A stretch of 64,000 nucleotides of DNA from JAAFHB01 sp942493325 (GTDB taxonomy: Bacteria; Bacteroidota; Bacteroidia; Bacteroidales; Prolixibacteraceae), in assembly GCA_942493325.1 (NCBI GenBank), contig OW818689.1:7068001-7132000 (forward strand). The letters run 5' to 3'. The position numbers and the translations under genes were made by a program. Of this stretch, positions 1 through 7,963 are shown piece after piece. The notes below the pieces were generated by a model. That model saw only the letters and a list, made by a program, of their open reading frames with translations, had not been told where the DNA came from and ran no database searches. How positions within the stretch are numbered: position 1 is the first letter of the stretch; each line of letters opens with the position of its first letter.

Positions 1-266
1 TATGGGAACCGAAAGACATACACCGTTGGGATAGGTGAGTTCAAGATTCTCCTGTTCGTGCCGGATTGGTGTTTTGGTTTTTCAATACAGACTGGAATCA
101 ACCGGGAGGATTCCGGATGCTCATTTAATTTTTGACGCTTACGCCAATAGTAGTAAGTTGCCGGATTAATATTCTCTGCTACACAAAATGCCTGTACGCT
201 CAGTCCGCTTGTCAGCCGGTTCTCCATCATGGTGGTAGCTTCTGCCATTGTTCTTCTCTGTTTCAT
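1..266 (-). pseudogene. tnpA: IS66 TnpA (Orf1) fragment, frameshifted
   Basis: The start codon is at 264-266 and the frame matches the intact 103-residue TnpA of the copy at 14906-15217, including the helix-turn-helix region and the conserved NPATYYYWRKR stretch. One C is missing near position 50 compared with the intact copy, which shifts the C-terminal third out of frame, the same defect as in the copy at 20428-20694. In IS66 elements TnpA and TnpB are small accessory proteins required with TnpC for transposition. Confidence 0.85.
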
Positions 267-336
267 CGTTGGATATTTTCAACAAAGGTAGAGGGCTAAA
301 AAATATTAAACAATATGTACTAGGCCGAATGCTTAC
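1..336 (-). mobile_element. IS66-family element, left-truncated by window edge (copy 1)
   Basis: This segment is nearly identical to the tnpA end of the three other IS66 copies at 12755-15287, 15994-21066 and 18233-20764. It ends at 336 with the same terminal inverted repeat, which reads GTAAGCATTCGGCCTAGTAC from the outer end. The other end lies outside the window, so its target duplication cannot be checked. It interrupts a remnant phage gene that continues at 337. Confidence 0.93.
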
Positions 337-697
337 GATGTATTTCTGCCTGTCGTTATCAATAACTACAAAAACAAGATTTTCATTCCTGGCAGCATTT
401 GATAAAGTTACCGATTTTACTCTTTACGAGAAAATCACCCACAGCGATGGGTTGATCATTTACTTTATCCTCATTTCCTGGTATTGTAATGAACAGCAAA
501 CGGTCAACGATTGCTTTCACGTCAACAGTCAGCAGACCATCCGGGTTGGGATAATATTTTTCATTAAGGATCAGCTTATCGCCGTTGTTGGTCAATTGCC
601 ATAATTCGAAAACCATCTCGATGGCCGTGGTGATAACGAACTTTTTTAGGTTTCCTGAAAATGATAATGAATCCGGCTGCTGGATAATCGTACTCAT
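337..697 (-). pseudogene. Chimeric remnant of phage structural genes
   Basis: An open frame of 104 residues starts at the ATG at 697 (MSTIIQQPD...) and stops at 383. The N-terminal part is unrecognised; its downstream position and promoter make it a late phage gene. From about 430 down to 337 the DNA is clearly related to the gene at 45215-45760 (shared DNA around AGTAAAATC and a segment encoding a VVIDNDxQKYI-like stretch), but at least two single-base indels put that homology out of frame. The IS66 end at 336 cuts it off. It is preceded by a late-type promoter. I read it as a recombinant, decayed tail or head gene. Confidence 0.6.
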
Positions 698-711
698 CCG
701 TTCTTTTTCCG

Positions 712-749
712 CAAAACTATTTCCGGAATAGGGTTCGGGAAAGGACAAA
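712..749 (-). promoter_or_regulatory. Late-type phage promoter P1
   Basis: On the minus strand TTTGTCCTTT (740-749) is followed after exactly 26 nt (counted from the G) by TAGTTTTG (712-719), a perfect Bacteroidota -7 box (TAnnTTTG), and 14 nt later by the ATG at 697. The same two boxes with the same spacing occur at 6008, 15909, 44028 and 47971. Confidence 0.7.
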
Positions 750-789
750 TTAAGGGAAATTTAGGAGTAGGCATTTCGTGGAGTAAGGC

Positions 790-1005
790 AGGTATGAGTA
801 ATAGGTGGTTGCCCAAAGGCCGGTTCTGGTTACAACGATACCTTAGAACGCCTGCGTAAAAGAGGGTACGAGTCTATGCTTACGAATTACGAGAAAATCG
901 CTCCGTCCCGATGCATCGGGAAACCGCTGTATACGAGAACCTTACGTACATTGGGTTGAGAGCCTCTCCATGCCAGTATCCACTGGTGAGTCGGGCTACT
1001 CGATT
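790..1005 (+). mobile_element. Degenerate group II intron 3' end, no ORF
   Basis: The plus strand resembles the 3' terminal domains of bacterial group II introns: a domain V-like stem (around 932-955, CGCTGTATACGAG ... TACGTACA), a GAGAG run and a domain VI-like stem, ending in CTACTCGATT at 996-1005. A second relative lies at 21125-21325. No reverse transcriptase is left in the window. The 3' flank begins GGGTGC, matching the attC-like core at 1611-1619. Assignment rests on pattern memory, not on a covariance search. Confidence 0.45.
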
Positions 1006-1027
1006 GGGTGCTGGGTTTTGTTTGCGT

Positions 1028-1507
1028 TTAGTATTTATAGTATTTCCAAATATCATAAAACTGAGGATATTCTGTGTCTAGTTTCAATTTGAACCTTCCT
1101 TTTAGTTTGTCATAAATTGCTTTGTCATTTATTTCACATTCTACAATGATTCTCTTGGCACTAATATGTTTAATTCGCACTTCACAAAATTCAGGAATAA
1201 AGGAAGTGTCTTTTAGATAATAACCGGATATTGAAAATCTTTTAACATCTTTTACTGTATAAAAAGTGTCGCTTTTCAGAAATTCAACTCTATAATGATT
1301 TTTTTTAAAGGATAAAAACGATTCTCGACCCTCAAATAATTCTTTGTATGTATTAAAATATATAGTCAGTGATGCTGAAGAATCGACTTCATTTATCTTC
1401 TTCTGCTGATTCCATTCTTTAAATGTGTCGTTGTATGTAACATAATCAATTTTGGGTGTGCAACTTATCATTAACAATAAAATAATAAATATACTTGTCT
1501 GTTTCAT
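1028..1507 (-). CDS. Small putative lipoprotein, cassette gene
   Basis: A 159-residue product starts with a short basic N-terminus, a hydrophobic stretch (IFIILLLMIS) and Cys16 in a lipobox-like LMISC context, so it is probably exported and lipid-anchored. The mature part is polar with no family I recognise. It lies alone between an attC-like site (1611-1735) and the group II intron relic (790-1005), reads minus like the neighbouring cassette genes, and does not belong to the phage late operon. Codon usage is AT-richer than the phage genes. Confidence 0.75.
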   Translation of the reverse strand: MKQTSIFIILLLMISCTPKIDYVTYNDTFKEWNQQKKINEVDSSASLTIYFNTYKELFEGRESFLSFKKNHYRVEFLKSDTFYTVKDVKRFSISGYYLKDTSFIPEFCEVRIKHISAKRIIVECEINDKAIYDKLKGRFKLKLDTEYPQFYDIWKYYKY

Positions 1508-1610
1508 ATTATAGGTTTTTTAGACGAATAAATACCCTGTTTGATTGTCTGTATAATAAAAAATAACTCTTTGTCGTAATAAAATTTCCCCAAAGCATCT
1601 TTATAACCTT

Positions 1611-1735
1611 GCACCCAACATAGGAAGCTAAACGCAGGGGAGGATTGCGGGCGATTCCCTGTCAATCCGAAAGACACCTGAGCGGAAAGATGCCCACCGA
1701 AAACCACCGCTGCCACTTTTGACGGGTAGATGTAT
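1611..1735 (-). repeat. attC-like imperfect palindrome
   Basis: Between two accessory genes lies a palindromic block sharing long stretches with the block at 2779-2909 (for instance CACCGAAAACCACCGCTGCC). Its gene-proximal core on the minus strand reads GTTGGGTGC (1611-1619), fitting the integron R' consensus GTTRRRY. At the far end of the following cassette the sequence GCACCCAA abuts the intron relic and is complementary to this core. Confidence 0.5.
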
Positions 1736-2398
1736 TCATTTTATTTTCAGTTTTGGCATTTTCTTTTCTTCTCGTATCTTATTGAGTCTATCAGTCAATG
1801 CTTTGATATCTTCGTCTTTTCTGTTAACCCAATCGTTAAATTCATTTCTTATTTCAGGGCTAAGAGTATTAAAATCAATTATGCCCTGTCGATATGAGCC
1901 TTCATGATTAGAACATGAATTTTCCAAATAATGAAGAGCCTCTTTTATAATTTCAATTCCTTCTTTTACATATTGGCTGTCAAATAGAAAGTCATTGTCA
2001 GCTTTGTTGTACACATGAATATACTTTGCAAGTTTACTTTGCAAATCTTCTGCTCTTTTATAATCAAACGGAATTAAAGGACAGTTATCAATAATCGCTT
2101 CTGCAAAAGCAGATGTAAATGATTGGCATCTATAACTTAGTGATTTGAGTTTTGAATTGAGTTTTTGGATTCCCTTAAAATTTTCAAGTTCTCCTTGCCA
2201 AGAATTATCATCTAATGAACTTGCAGCCATAACTAACGGAGCTAGTTCTAAACGCTCGATTATTATTCTACATTCCAGTGCAGCATAACTTAAAAAAGTT
2301 GAACTTTCATCTCTCTCTAACTGGTTGAGTAAAACTTTAATTTGGATTATACTCCATGATAGATTTTGCTTTCTAATATAAGGATTAAATTTCTCCAT
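1736..2398 (-). CDS. Uncharacterised alpha-helical protein, cassette gene
   Basis: The product is 220 residues, soluble and rich in predicted helix, with no signal peptide, no membrane segment and no motif I can name. The C-terminus is strongly basic (KIREEKKMPKLKIK). It starts 3 nt after the stop of the membrane protein gene at 2402-2746, so the two are probably co-transcribed and may work together. Both sit between attC-like palindromes, which suggests a two-gene cassette. Function unknown. Confidence 0.7.
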   Translation of the reverse strand: MEKFNPYIRKQNLSWSIIQIKVLLNQLERDESSTFLSYAALECRIIIERLELAPLVMAASSLDDNSWQGELENFKGIQKLNSKLKSLSYRCQSFTSAFAEAIIDNCPLIPFDYKRAEDLQSKLAKYIHVYNKADNDFLFDSQYVKEGIEIIKEALHYLENSCSNHEGSYRQGIIDFNTLSPEIRNEFNDWVNRKDEDIKALTDRLNKIREEKKMPKLKIK

Positions 2399-2401
2399 GT
2401 T

Positions 2402-2746
2402 TTATTTTCTTAAACTCAATAAACCGGCTGCTAAACTTGGAATACAGAATGGAATTGTATAAAGTAAAATCGCTTTATTATCCAATAAAATATAGAAAGT
2501 CAATGTAATAGTAATGAATAATAAGAACGGTAACAGAAATGATTTAATATCTGACCTTTTTTGAATTACTAGAATACCAATTGGTATAAGATACCCAATC
2601 AATATGCCATTAACAAATAGTCCCGTAACTAGAAGTCCTGTCCTTAAACTATAAGAAAGACTGACGGTTACCAAGAAAATAATCAACCAAAAAACCCAAG
2701 TGATTTTTAATAAATAGTCTTTTGTCTGTACAAGTATTTTAGTCAT
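2402..2746 (-). CDS. Small integral membrane protein, cassette gene
   Basis: A 114-residue protein with four hydrophobic segments (about residues 16-33, 36-58, 68-87 and 89-110) and a short basic N-terminus. It lies immediately upstream of the soluble protein gene at 1736-2398 with a 3-nt gap, so the pair could be a membrane protein with a cytoplasmic partner. Flanked on its upstream side by the attC-like block at 2779-2909. No family recognised. Confidence 0.7.
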   Translation of the reverse strand: MTKILVQTKDYLLKITWVFWLIIFLVTVSLSYSLRTGLLVTGLFVNGILIGYLIPIGILVIQKRSDIKSFLLPFLLFITITLTFYILLDNKAILLYTIPFCIPSLAAGLLSLRK

Positions 2747-2778
2747 CTCGTAATTGTCTGGTTGCGGTTTTTAATATG

Positions 2779-2909
2779 TGCCATAGCGTAGGAAGCTTCA
2801 CGGGGCGGATTGCGGGCGATTTCCTGTCAAGCCGAAAAACTGCCTGAGCGGAAAGATACACACCGAAAACCACCGCTGCCGCACTTGACGGGTAGCTGAA
2901 GTTATAGCC
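2779..2909 (-). repeat. attC-like imperfect palindrome
   Basis: On the minus strand it opens with GGCTATAAC (R''-like; the TAA is the stop codon of the gene at 2902-3666) and its arms can pair (AGCTACCCGTC near 2890 with GGAAGCTTCACGGGG on the opposite strand near 2790). The inner sequence is shared with 1611-1735. The closing core (CTATGGCAC) is degenerate. Confidence 0.5.
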
Positions 2910-3666
2910 AGTGATTAATTTGTCGGTTCGTTTCATCTAATTCAAATTTATCAATTCTAATTCCCTGTCCAAGTATATTATTGTTGACTGTGTTTCTGAC
3001 AGCTCTTGTAATCCATTGATAACCGAAGTCAATTTTTTCGTCTTGATTAAACCAGTCTTGCGGATAAATGAAAATCCAATTGTCTTTTGGTTTAATAACC
3101 ACTAACGCTGTGTTGTTCCACTCAGCTTTCCCATCGAGATATAAATTAGGAATGTCAGATACAGTTATAAACTCGTCAAAGGTCTTGAAATCGTCAGGGA
3201 AGTCAACCTTAAAAGCTTCCTTGTCCGCATTTAATTGAAATGAAATTGTCGCCTTTGGTTGGCAATTTAATAAGTAAGAAGTCCTTTTGTCAGCGTGAAA
3301 TTGTAAGATTGATTTATTACTGTCTGTAAATGGTTTTAGGGCTTCTGCTAAATATAGATTTAGAGTTAGTGTCGGAAAGCCAATATTTACATTATTTGAA
3401 CGAGTCCAAACGCAAAACCTGTCACCGGTTGATGAAGGCTGAATGTAAACGTAAGAGTTAAAAAGTCCGAGAACATTTTTATCGTCATTAAGAGTTACGA
3501 TACCTAGATATTCGTCATTGATTTTTTCCACGTACTTCAAAGTCAAATTTGTATTTTCAACCGTCAATATAGGTTTGTGTTTGTCTAAGTACCACGGTAA
3601 AAGAAATGGTGCTTTGTCAAACGGGTCCGTTTTATATTTTCCGAATATTTTGTCCATCAGTGTCAT
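2902..3666 (-). CDS. Uncharacterised protein, cassette gene
   Basis: I choose the start at 3666 (MTLMDKIFGKYKTD...); upstream in-frame codons give a cysteine-rich extension that looks like untranslated DNA. The protein is about 254 residues, soluble, with alternating beta-type segments and no motif I recognise. Its stop codon TAA lies inside the R''-like core of the attC-like block at 2779-2909, as also seen for the cassette gene ending at 7443. It is the first of the minus-oriented accessory genes downstream of the phage tail gene. Confidence 0.68.
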   Translation of the reverse strand: MTLMDKIFGKYKTDPFDKAPFLLPWYLDKHKPILTVENTNLTLKYVEKINDEYLGIVTLNDDKNVLGLFNSYVYIQPSSTGDRFCVWTRSNNVNIGFPTLTLNLYLAEALKPFTDSNKSILQFHADKRTSYLLNCQPKATISFQLNADKEAFKVDFPDDFKTFDEFITVSDIPNLYLDGKAEWNNTALVVIKPKDNWIFIYPQDWFNQDEKIDFGYQWITRAVRNTVNNNILGQGIRIDKFELDETNRQINHWL

Positions 3667-3915
3667 TTTAGAATTGGCTTGTTTATATACGCAACAAAAC
3701 TGCCCTGTTGCCTCCAAATTTGTCTGGCTACATGCAATATTGTTGCACATTATTTTTCCGAAATTTACATAATTTTTCATACTACACAAATATGAATCCG
3801 AAATTTATTTTGATAAGATTATATGTCGATTTTGCATATTTCATTTCCGCTACAATTACTCTTATGAATGAAAAACCGAAGCCAAATAAAAATTTTGCGG
3901 TCTCATGCTGTTTTT

Positions 3916-4593
3916 TTACCCTGTAAACCCCTCTATCTTAACTGTTCCGTAATGTGGAAGTTCGAAATTGATTTTATCCAGGATCAGTTCAATCCCGTCA
4001 ATGGTGTATTTTTTATCCCAACGTAATGCCAGCACCTGTGCCAGGGTCAGTTCGATGAATTTTACAAAACCCCGTGCTTTAAAGGCTTTCCAGTTCAGAA
4101 AATCCGTGTAAACCAGTTCATAAATACAGGCAGGAGCCAGGTGAGGAGTTAGACCGATGGACCACCCGTTGGCTATTGCCCAGCTGTCACCTGAAATCAC
4201 CGGGATACCCACAGAGTTTATATTTTTTCTTCCATGATAAATTGAAACGATTGTTTCTTTCATGTTTTCAAAAGTATACGACCTGTTTAAGGGAGTCAGT
4301 TCAAGTTTGGGTACCTGGTATCCGTCAGGATGCACGACTGCACGCGGAATTTTCAGGTCCAGTTCCACACTTTCACTGCCGTTACCGGAAATGTACTCTT
4401 TTAGCCGGCCAATCTGCTTCCACTCCTTTATTTCATTGGTTATTACCGTGATGTAATCAATATTCTGCGAAACAACATGAACGATTTCACCATCAATTGT
4501 GGCAGAAGGCAGAGCACTCACATCCCGCTCCGGAATATAATCTGACCGGGTATCCAGGTCTGAATCTTCCAGGATAAAGGTCTGGTCCGCCAT
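3916..4593 (-). CDS. Phage tail/baseplate-region structural protein, unknown role
   Basis: A 225-residue product starting MADQTFILEDSDL at 4593. The ATG follows the tape-measure stop (4595-4597) by one nucleotide, so the two genes are translationally close. No catalytic motif is visible; the sequence is rich in beta-type segments. Position directly after the tape measure is where distal tail or baseplate proteins are encoded. Because the tape measure looks truncated, this frame may be the C-terminal part of a larger or deleted arrangement. Downstream 3790-3915 is non-coding. Confidence 0.6.
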   Translation of the reverse strand: MADQTFILEDSDLDTRSDYIPERDVSALPSATIDGEIVHVVSQNIDYITVITNEIKEWKQIGRLKEYISGNGSESVELDLKIPRAVVHPDGYQVPKLELTPLNRSYTFENMKETIVSIYHGRKNINSVGIPVISGDSWAIANGWSIGLTPHLAPACIYELVYTDFLNWKAFKARGFVKFIELTLAQVLALRWDKKYTIDGIELILDKINFELPHYGTVKIEGFTG

Positions 4594-4594
4594 C

Positions 4595-5992
4595 TCACCG
4601 GAACGCAGAAGTTTGCCCGGCCATCCCGGCGATGCTCTGCCCAAGCGTAGCCTGGTTGCTCCGGTTGATCCACATCGTCTGAAGTTTTACAGCGAGCGTA
4701 TAGCCAACAATAGCCGCGGTTGCTATGATTATTGTTCTTCCGTAGGTGGTGAAAACATCGACCAGAACAGAAATAAATTTCAAGGTCTTTCCAAACCAAC
4801 CTGTTACGACTGACAATGCGGGTGCGAGTTTTTCTCCGAGTTCGATGGATACGATGTTGATCCTGTTTTTTGCCTGTGCCAGTTTCGCGTTGTTGTTGTC
4901 AGTATTGACAGCTGCCTGTTCGATGGCAACATTGGTACCGGTTACCGCTTTTTCATAGTTGTTCAGCTCTTCGACATTATTGATCAGGATTGCCGCCGTG
5001 GTAATGTTTTCCTTGCCAAACATTTTGGTAAGTTCGGTAATGCTCAGGTTTTTCTTTCCCAGGTTTTCCAGCGCAGTTGCCATACCCACAATCGCGGGAT
5101 TGGTATCATCGGCACCCTGCTGCAAATCGAGCAGGACCCCTTTGAGTGATCGACCGGCAATCTCAGGTTGTGAAATTCGGGGAGCCAGCGTTTGGATTGT
5201 GGCAACCATGGTTTCAATACTAAGACCGGCATCAGCGGCGACGGTACCAGCTTTTTCGAAAGCAGTGGTCAGGTAGGGTATTTCCCCGGCACCTTCTTTT
5301 GATCCTGCACCCAGGGCATTGATGATCCGGCGGGCCTCTGATGCCGGAACATTGTATTGGTTCATGACCATGGTCAGCGCTTCAATCGCAGGTTGAAGTG
5401 TTGTCTTGGCGGCATTACTCAGGATGATGGCTTCCTGGGTTACTTCAGCCAGGGCCTGTTTGTTTTTCAGTAACTCAGGCCGAGCGGATCCGGTTTTTGT
5501 GAACGCATCAATAATCTCCTGGGCACCCTGGGTCACCCGGATGCCCCCTTCGAGTGTAGCGGTACTCAGGTCTTTTGCCTTTTGTGACAGCCATTCGAGT
5601 GACGAACCGGCCAGTCCGGTGAGTGCTGATAGGTTGTCCACCCGTTCTTCAAAGTCGTTGAAGGTTTTGACCAGTGCTTTAAAACCCATGATCAAACCGG
5701 TTATCGATGCGACGGCAGCGGTAATCATTGCAAAATACCGGTTGAATGCATCACCCATTCTACTCAGGCTCCATGATCTGGATACAGCGGCTATTTGCTG
5801 GTTATGTTCGGTCAGGATACTTCTCAAATCACGAATACGGCGTGCATGAGTGATATATTGCTGGCTGCCGAGCGTCATACGGGCCTGTTCATTCACAAGC
5901 CGTTGCATCTCGGCCCGGATGCTTCGTACATCATTGCTTACCTGTTGCCCGTTAATGAAAAGATTGATCCTGCGGTTGTAACTTGAGGCCAT
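4595..5992 (-). CDS. Phage tail tape-measure protein, short or truncated
   Basis: The 465-residue product has an N-terminal helical region with heptad-like spacing (10-75), a hydrophobic segment at about 87-108, an Ala/Gly/Thr-rich central part and a second hydrophobic stretch near residue 425, the usual build of tape-measure proteins that set tail length and help DNA enter the cell. Most tape measures are far longer; here the frame ends soon after the second hydrophobic segment and the next gene starts one base later, which suggests an internal deletion. It is led by late-type promoter P2. Confidence 0.78.
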   Translation of the reverse strand: MASSYNRRINLFINGQQVSNDVRSIRAEMQRLVNEQARMTLGSQQYITHARRIRDLRSILTEHNQQIAAVSRSWSLSRMGDAFNRYFAMITAAVASITGLIMGFKALVKTFNDFEERVDNLSALTGLAGSSLEWLSQKAKDLSTATLEGGIRVTQGAQEIIDAFTKTGSARPELLKNKQALAEVTQEAIILSNAAKTTLQPAIEALTMVMNQYNVPASEARRIINALGAGSKEGAGEIPYLTTAFEKAGTVAADAGLSIETMVATIQTLAPRISQPEIAGRSLKGVLLDLQQGADDTNPAIVGMATALENLGKKNLSITELTKMFGKENITTAAILINNVEELNNYEKAVTGTNVAIEQAAVNTDNNNAKLAQAKNRINIVSIELGEKLAPALSVVTGWFGKTLKFISVLVDVFTTYGRTIIIATAAIVGYTLAVKLQTMWINRSNQATLGQSIAGMAGQTSAFR

Positions 5993-6007
5993 TTACGTAG
6001 TTTTTGG

Positions 6008-6045
6008 CTAAATTACGGGGGAGGAAACGAAAGGGAAAGGACAGA
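6008..6045 (-). promoter_or_regulatory. Late-type phage promoter P2
   Basis: Minus-strand TCTGTCCTTT (6036-6045), 26 nt after the G, then TAATTTAG (6008-6015; 7 of 8 to TAnnTTTG when one T/A change is allowed), then 15 nt to the tape-measure ATG at 5992. Confidence 0.65.
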
Positions 6046-6124
6046 ATTTGTAAAAATCATCCTCATGAATAAAAAGACGATAATCAATGTTATTTAAATA
6101 AATAGAATTATTTTTACAATAAAC

Positions 6125-6201
6125 CTGGTGGTTGTCAGACCTATTCTCCAAAAAATGGTAAATAGGTCTGATTTTATCAGGCGTATAAAATGTTGTGTAG
6201 C
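6125..6201 (+). repeat. Partial attC-like site opening a plus-strand cassette array
   Basis: The block ends with GTTGTGTAGC (6192-6201), the exact reverse complement of GCTACACAAC at 6964-6973 behind the next gene. This is the relation expected between the first bases of an integron cassette and the R'' core at its end. An inner stem (CAGACCTATT / AATAGGTCTG) is present. The left core is not recognisable. Confidence 0.5.
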
Positions 6202-6234
6202 AGTTTAAGAAACATCCTGCAAAACTGAAATGAT

Positions 6235-6984
6235 ATGAAAAAATATAGCCCAAACGAGATTCTTCAAATATTGATTGATTTTTATAATTTTCAGGCTGCA
6301 TTTGACCCTGAAGTTGATAGTGGTCAGATTTTGACTTTTAATACTACGATTTCGGATTGGAGAATGATTTGCGATTTGATTGAGCCGATTAAACTAGCAA
6401 AATGTCATCACGATTTCTTTAAAATTAAAACACCACTTGCTGATTTGGAGCAACTTTTACTTGATGAGGACTCTAAAACAATTGGTGATTTTTGTAATTA
6501 TGTAGCTGAATATTCTGATAAAACAGAAATTAAACCAGTTATTTCTCTTGGACAAAAGTGTTTGACCGCATCGATTTATAAGTCATTAATTAGCGAACTT
6601 AATAATCGAGGGATTGACACAAAAGATATTAGACCAAGTTCAAAATTTGTTCCTCTGTTTGATAAGCATACTGATGCTTTTATGGAAGAGGTTAATAAAC
6701 TCGCACCTGGTGCATTGACAAAATTTGAGTATCGTGATAATAAAATTGTCAGAATGGGTTGGTCAATTATGGGGATATCAATTTTAGGTTTGATTTTGAT
6801 TTCATTGATTTGGCAGTTTCACTGGATATTGTTACTATTTATTGGATTTGGTATAATAATAATTGCGATTGGTAGACAATATGAACCAGAAAAAGAAATT
6901 ATTGGTGGATATGATACGATTCGAGATTTAATAAAAGGTATGGAAACAATTTTAATAAAAACCGCTACACAACAAACGGTATAA
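6235..6984 (+). CDS. Uncharacterised protein with C-terminal membrane hairpin, cassette gene
   Basis: A 249-residue product: a soluble N-terminal part of about 170 residues without known motif, then two adjacent hydrophobic segments (about 178-195 and 198-214), then a short cytoplasmic tail. It reads against the phage operon and is bounded by complementary cassette cores (6192-6201 and 6964-6973). The stop codon lies inside the following attC-like block. No family recognised. Confidence 0.72.
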   Translation: MKKYSPNEILQILIDFYNFQAAFDPEVDSGQILTFNTTISDWRMICDLIEPIKLAKCHHDFFKIKTPLADLEQLLLDEDSKTIGDFCNYVAEYSDKTEIKPVISLGQKCLTASIYKSLISELNNRGIDTKDIRPSSKFVPLFDKHTDAFMEEVNKLAPGALTKFEYRDNKIVRMGWSIMGISILGLILISLIWQFHWILLLFIGFGIIIIAIGRQYEPEKEIIGGYDTIRDLIKGMETILIKTATQQTV

Positions 6985-7098
6985 GGCATGTCGGGGGTTT
7001 CCGGGTGCTGGTGGTTGTCACACGCCTTTAAATTTGGTGTAAACTGATAAGTATTCGCTCCGTAATCCGCCACGACCTCATACCGCCAACCGTTATGC
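6964..7098 (+). repeat. attC-like imperfect palindrome
   Basis: Left arm begins GCTACACAAC (6964-6973) and right arm ends GTTATGC (7092-7098). The arms pair imperfectly over about 35 nt: left AACGGTATAAGGCATGTC against the complement of GACCTCATACCGCCAACC. About 60 nt of unpaired inner sequence separates them. This matches the size and architecture of integron attC sites. Confidence 0.6.
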
Positions 7099-7125
7099 GT
7101 GATTTTAAAAACGACTATACCGACA

Positions 7126-7443
7126 ATGAAACTGACTGACTTAATTCCATATTTGAAGCACGCAGACAAGTGGGACGACTTACTTGCCGACCTTCGCATA
7201 GACACTAATTGCGAAGAGGTTTTAATCTATGCTGTTGACAAGTTGGACATTGACAGCGACATTCTTTTAATAGAAGTAGAAAAGACTGCAGATAATTTGG
7301 AAATTACTTTATATGGTAAAAAGTTTGTTCAACTTTTACCGTATTCACTTGCATACGAACTAATCACAATTGACTTTTCAAATTTTAAAACAGACTTTGA
7401 CATTGCTCAACGACTTATTGAGTATAGCATAAATGACGCATAA
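7126..7443 (+). CDS. Small acidic protein, cassette gene
   Basis: A 105-residue acidic soluble protein; the start at 7126 (MKLTDLIPYLKHADKW) is preferred over an upstream ATG at 7099 that lies next to the attC core. The stop codon TAA is part of the sequence GCATAAC (7438-7444), complementary to the core GTTATGC that opens the cassette at 7092. The next gene starts 3 nt later. No family recognised. Confidence 0.65.
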   Translation: MKLTDLIPYLKHADKWDDLLADLRIDTNCEEVLIYAVDKLDIDSDILLIEVEKTADNLEITLYGKKFVQLLPYSLAYELITIDFSNFKTDFDIAQRLIEYSINDA

Positions 7444-7446
7444 CAA

Positions 7447-7782
7447 ATGACTATGAAAAAATTCAAATCAGAAATAATTGGACATTTAGACATCATTGTT
7501 AGAGAAAATGAGGACGAACTGGACGGTGACAAAATGCAATGGAAAGAGGTTTTAATTCACGGAGACACAGACGGACTGAAATCACTTGGAAAACTTTTAA
7601 TAAAGTTAGCCGACCTTAACCAAGACAGCGTTGACGGACTTCCAATTGGTGCAAGAGAGCATATTCATTTGCGACCAAAGTTTGACTTAGGAAATAGTTC
7701 AGTTGAAGTAATTGTTGGGCGACTTGATGCTAAAGGGACAGGTGCATTTTACGACAGCTATATTTCAAAAGACAACGGATGA
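7447..7782 (+). CDS. Small protein, Imm32-like composition, cassette gene
   Basis: A 111-residue protein (start at 7447 or, two codons on, at 7453) with an N-terminal beta-rich part, a GDTDGLKSLGKLLIKLADL helix and the segment GAREHIHLRP. The overall pattern resembles small immunity-type proteins, but this is only an impression. It follows the 105-residue gene by 3 nt where an attC would be expected, so the cassette boundary between them may have been lost. Confidence 0.6.
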   Translation: MTMKKFKSEIIGHLDIIVRENEDELDGDKMQWKEVLIHGDTDGLKSLGKLLIKLADLNQDSVDGLPIGAREHIHLRPKFDLGNSSVEVIVGRLDAKGTGAFYDSYISKDNG

Positions 7783-7829
7783 CAATGGACTATCTGACAG
7801 AAAAAACCATTCATATGAGCACCTACAAA

Positions 7830-7944
7830 AAATTGGCGGTTCAGTGGTTAAATGAAACTTTATACTTCGTATCAAGTTCAGTTCTGGTGTACAGTTAAGT
7901 GCTTCGAAATCCGCTTCTTCGCCAAGCGCTAAAACGTTATGGGC
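7830..7944 (+). repeat. attC-like imperfect palindrome
   Basis: Right core GTTATGGGC at 7936-7944; inner arms pair TTGGCG (near 7832) with CGCCAA (7920-7925), and GGTTAAATG with its partner CAGTTAAGTGC nearby. The left core is poorly preserved. Confidence 0.48.
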
Positions 7945-7963
7945 AATTATTAACAACAAAACA

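Noticed and set aside
1504..1716. Small open frame MAAVVFGGHLSAQ... and the similar one at 2739-2936
   Set aside because: Both are translations of attC-like palindromes shared between the two sites; composition and lack of a leader speak against genes.
2060..2080. Sixth copy of the late promoter (AAAGGACAG on plus)
   Set aside because: It is inside the coding region of the gene at 1736-2398 and no TAnnTTTG box occurs at the 26-nt spacing.
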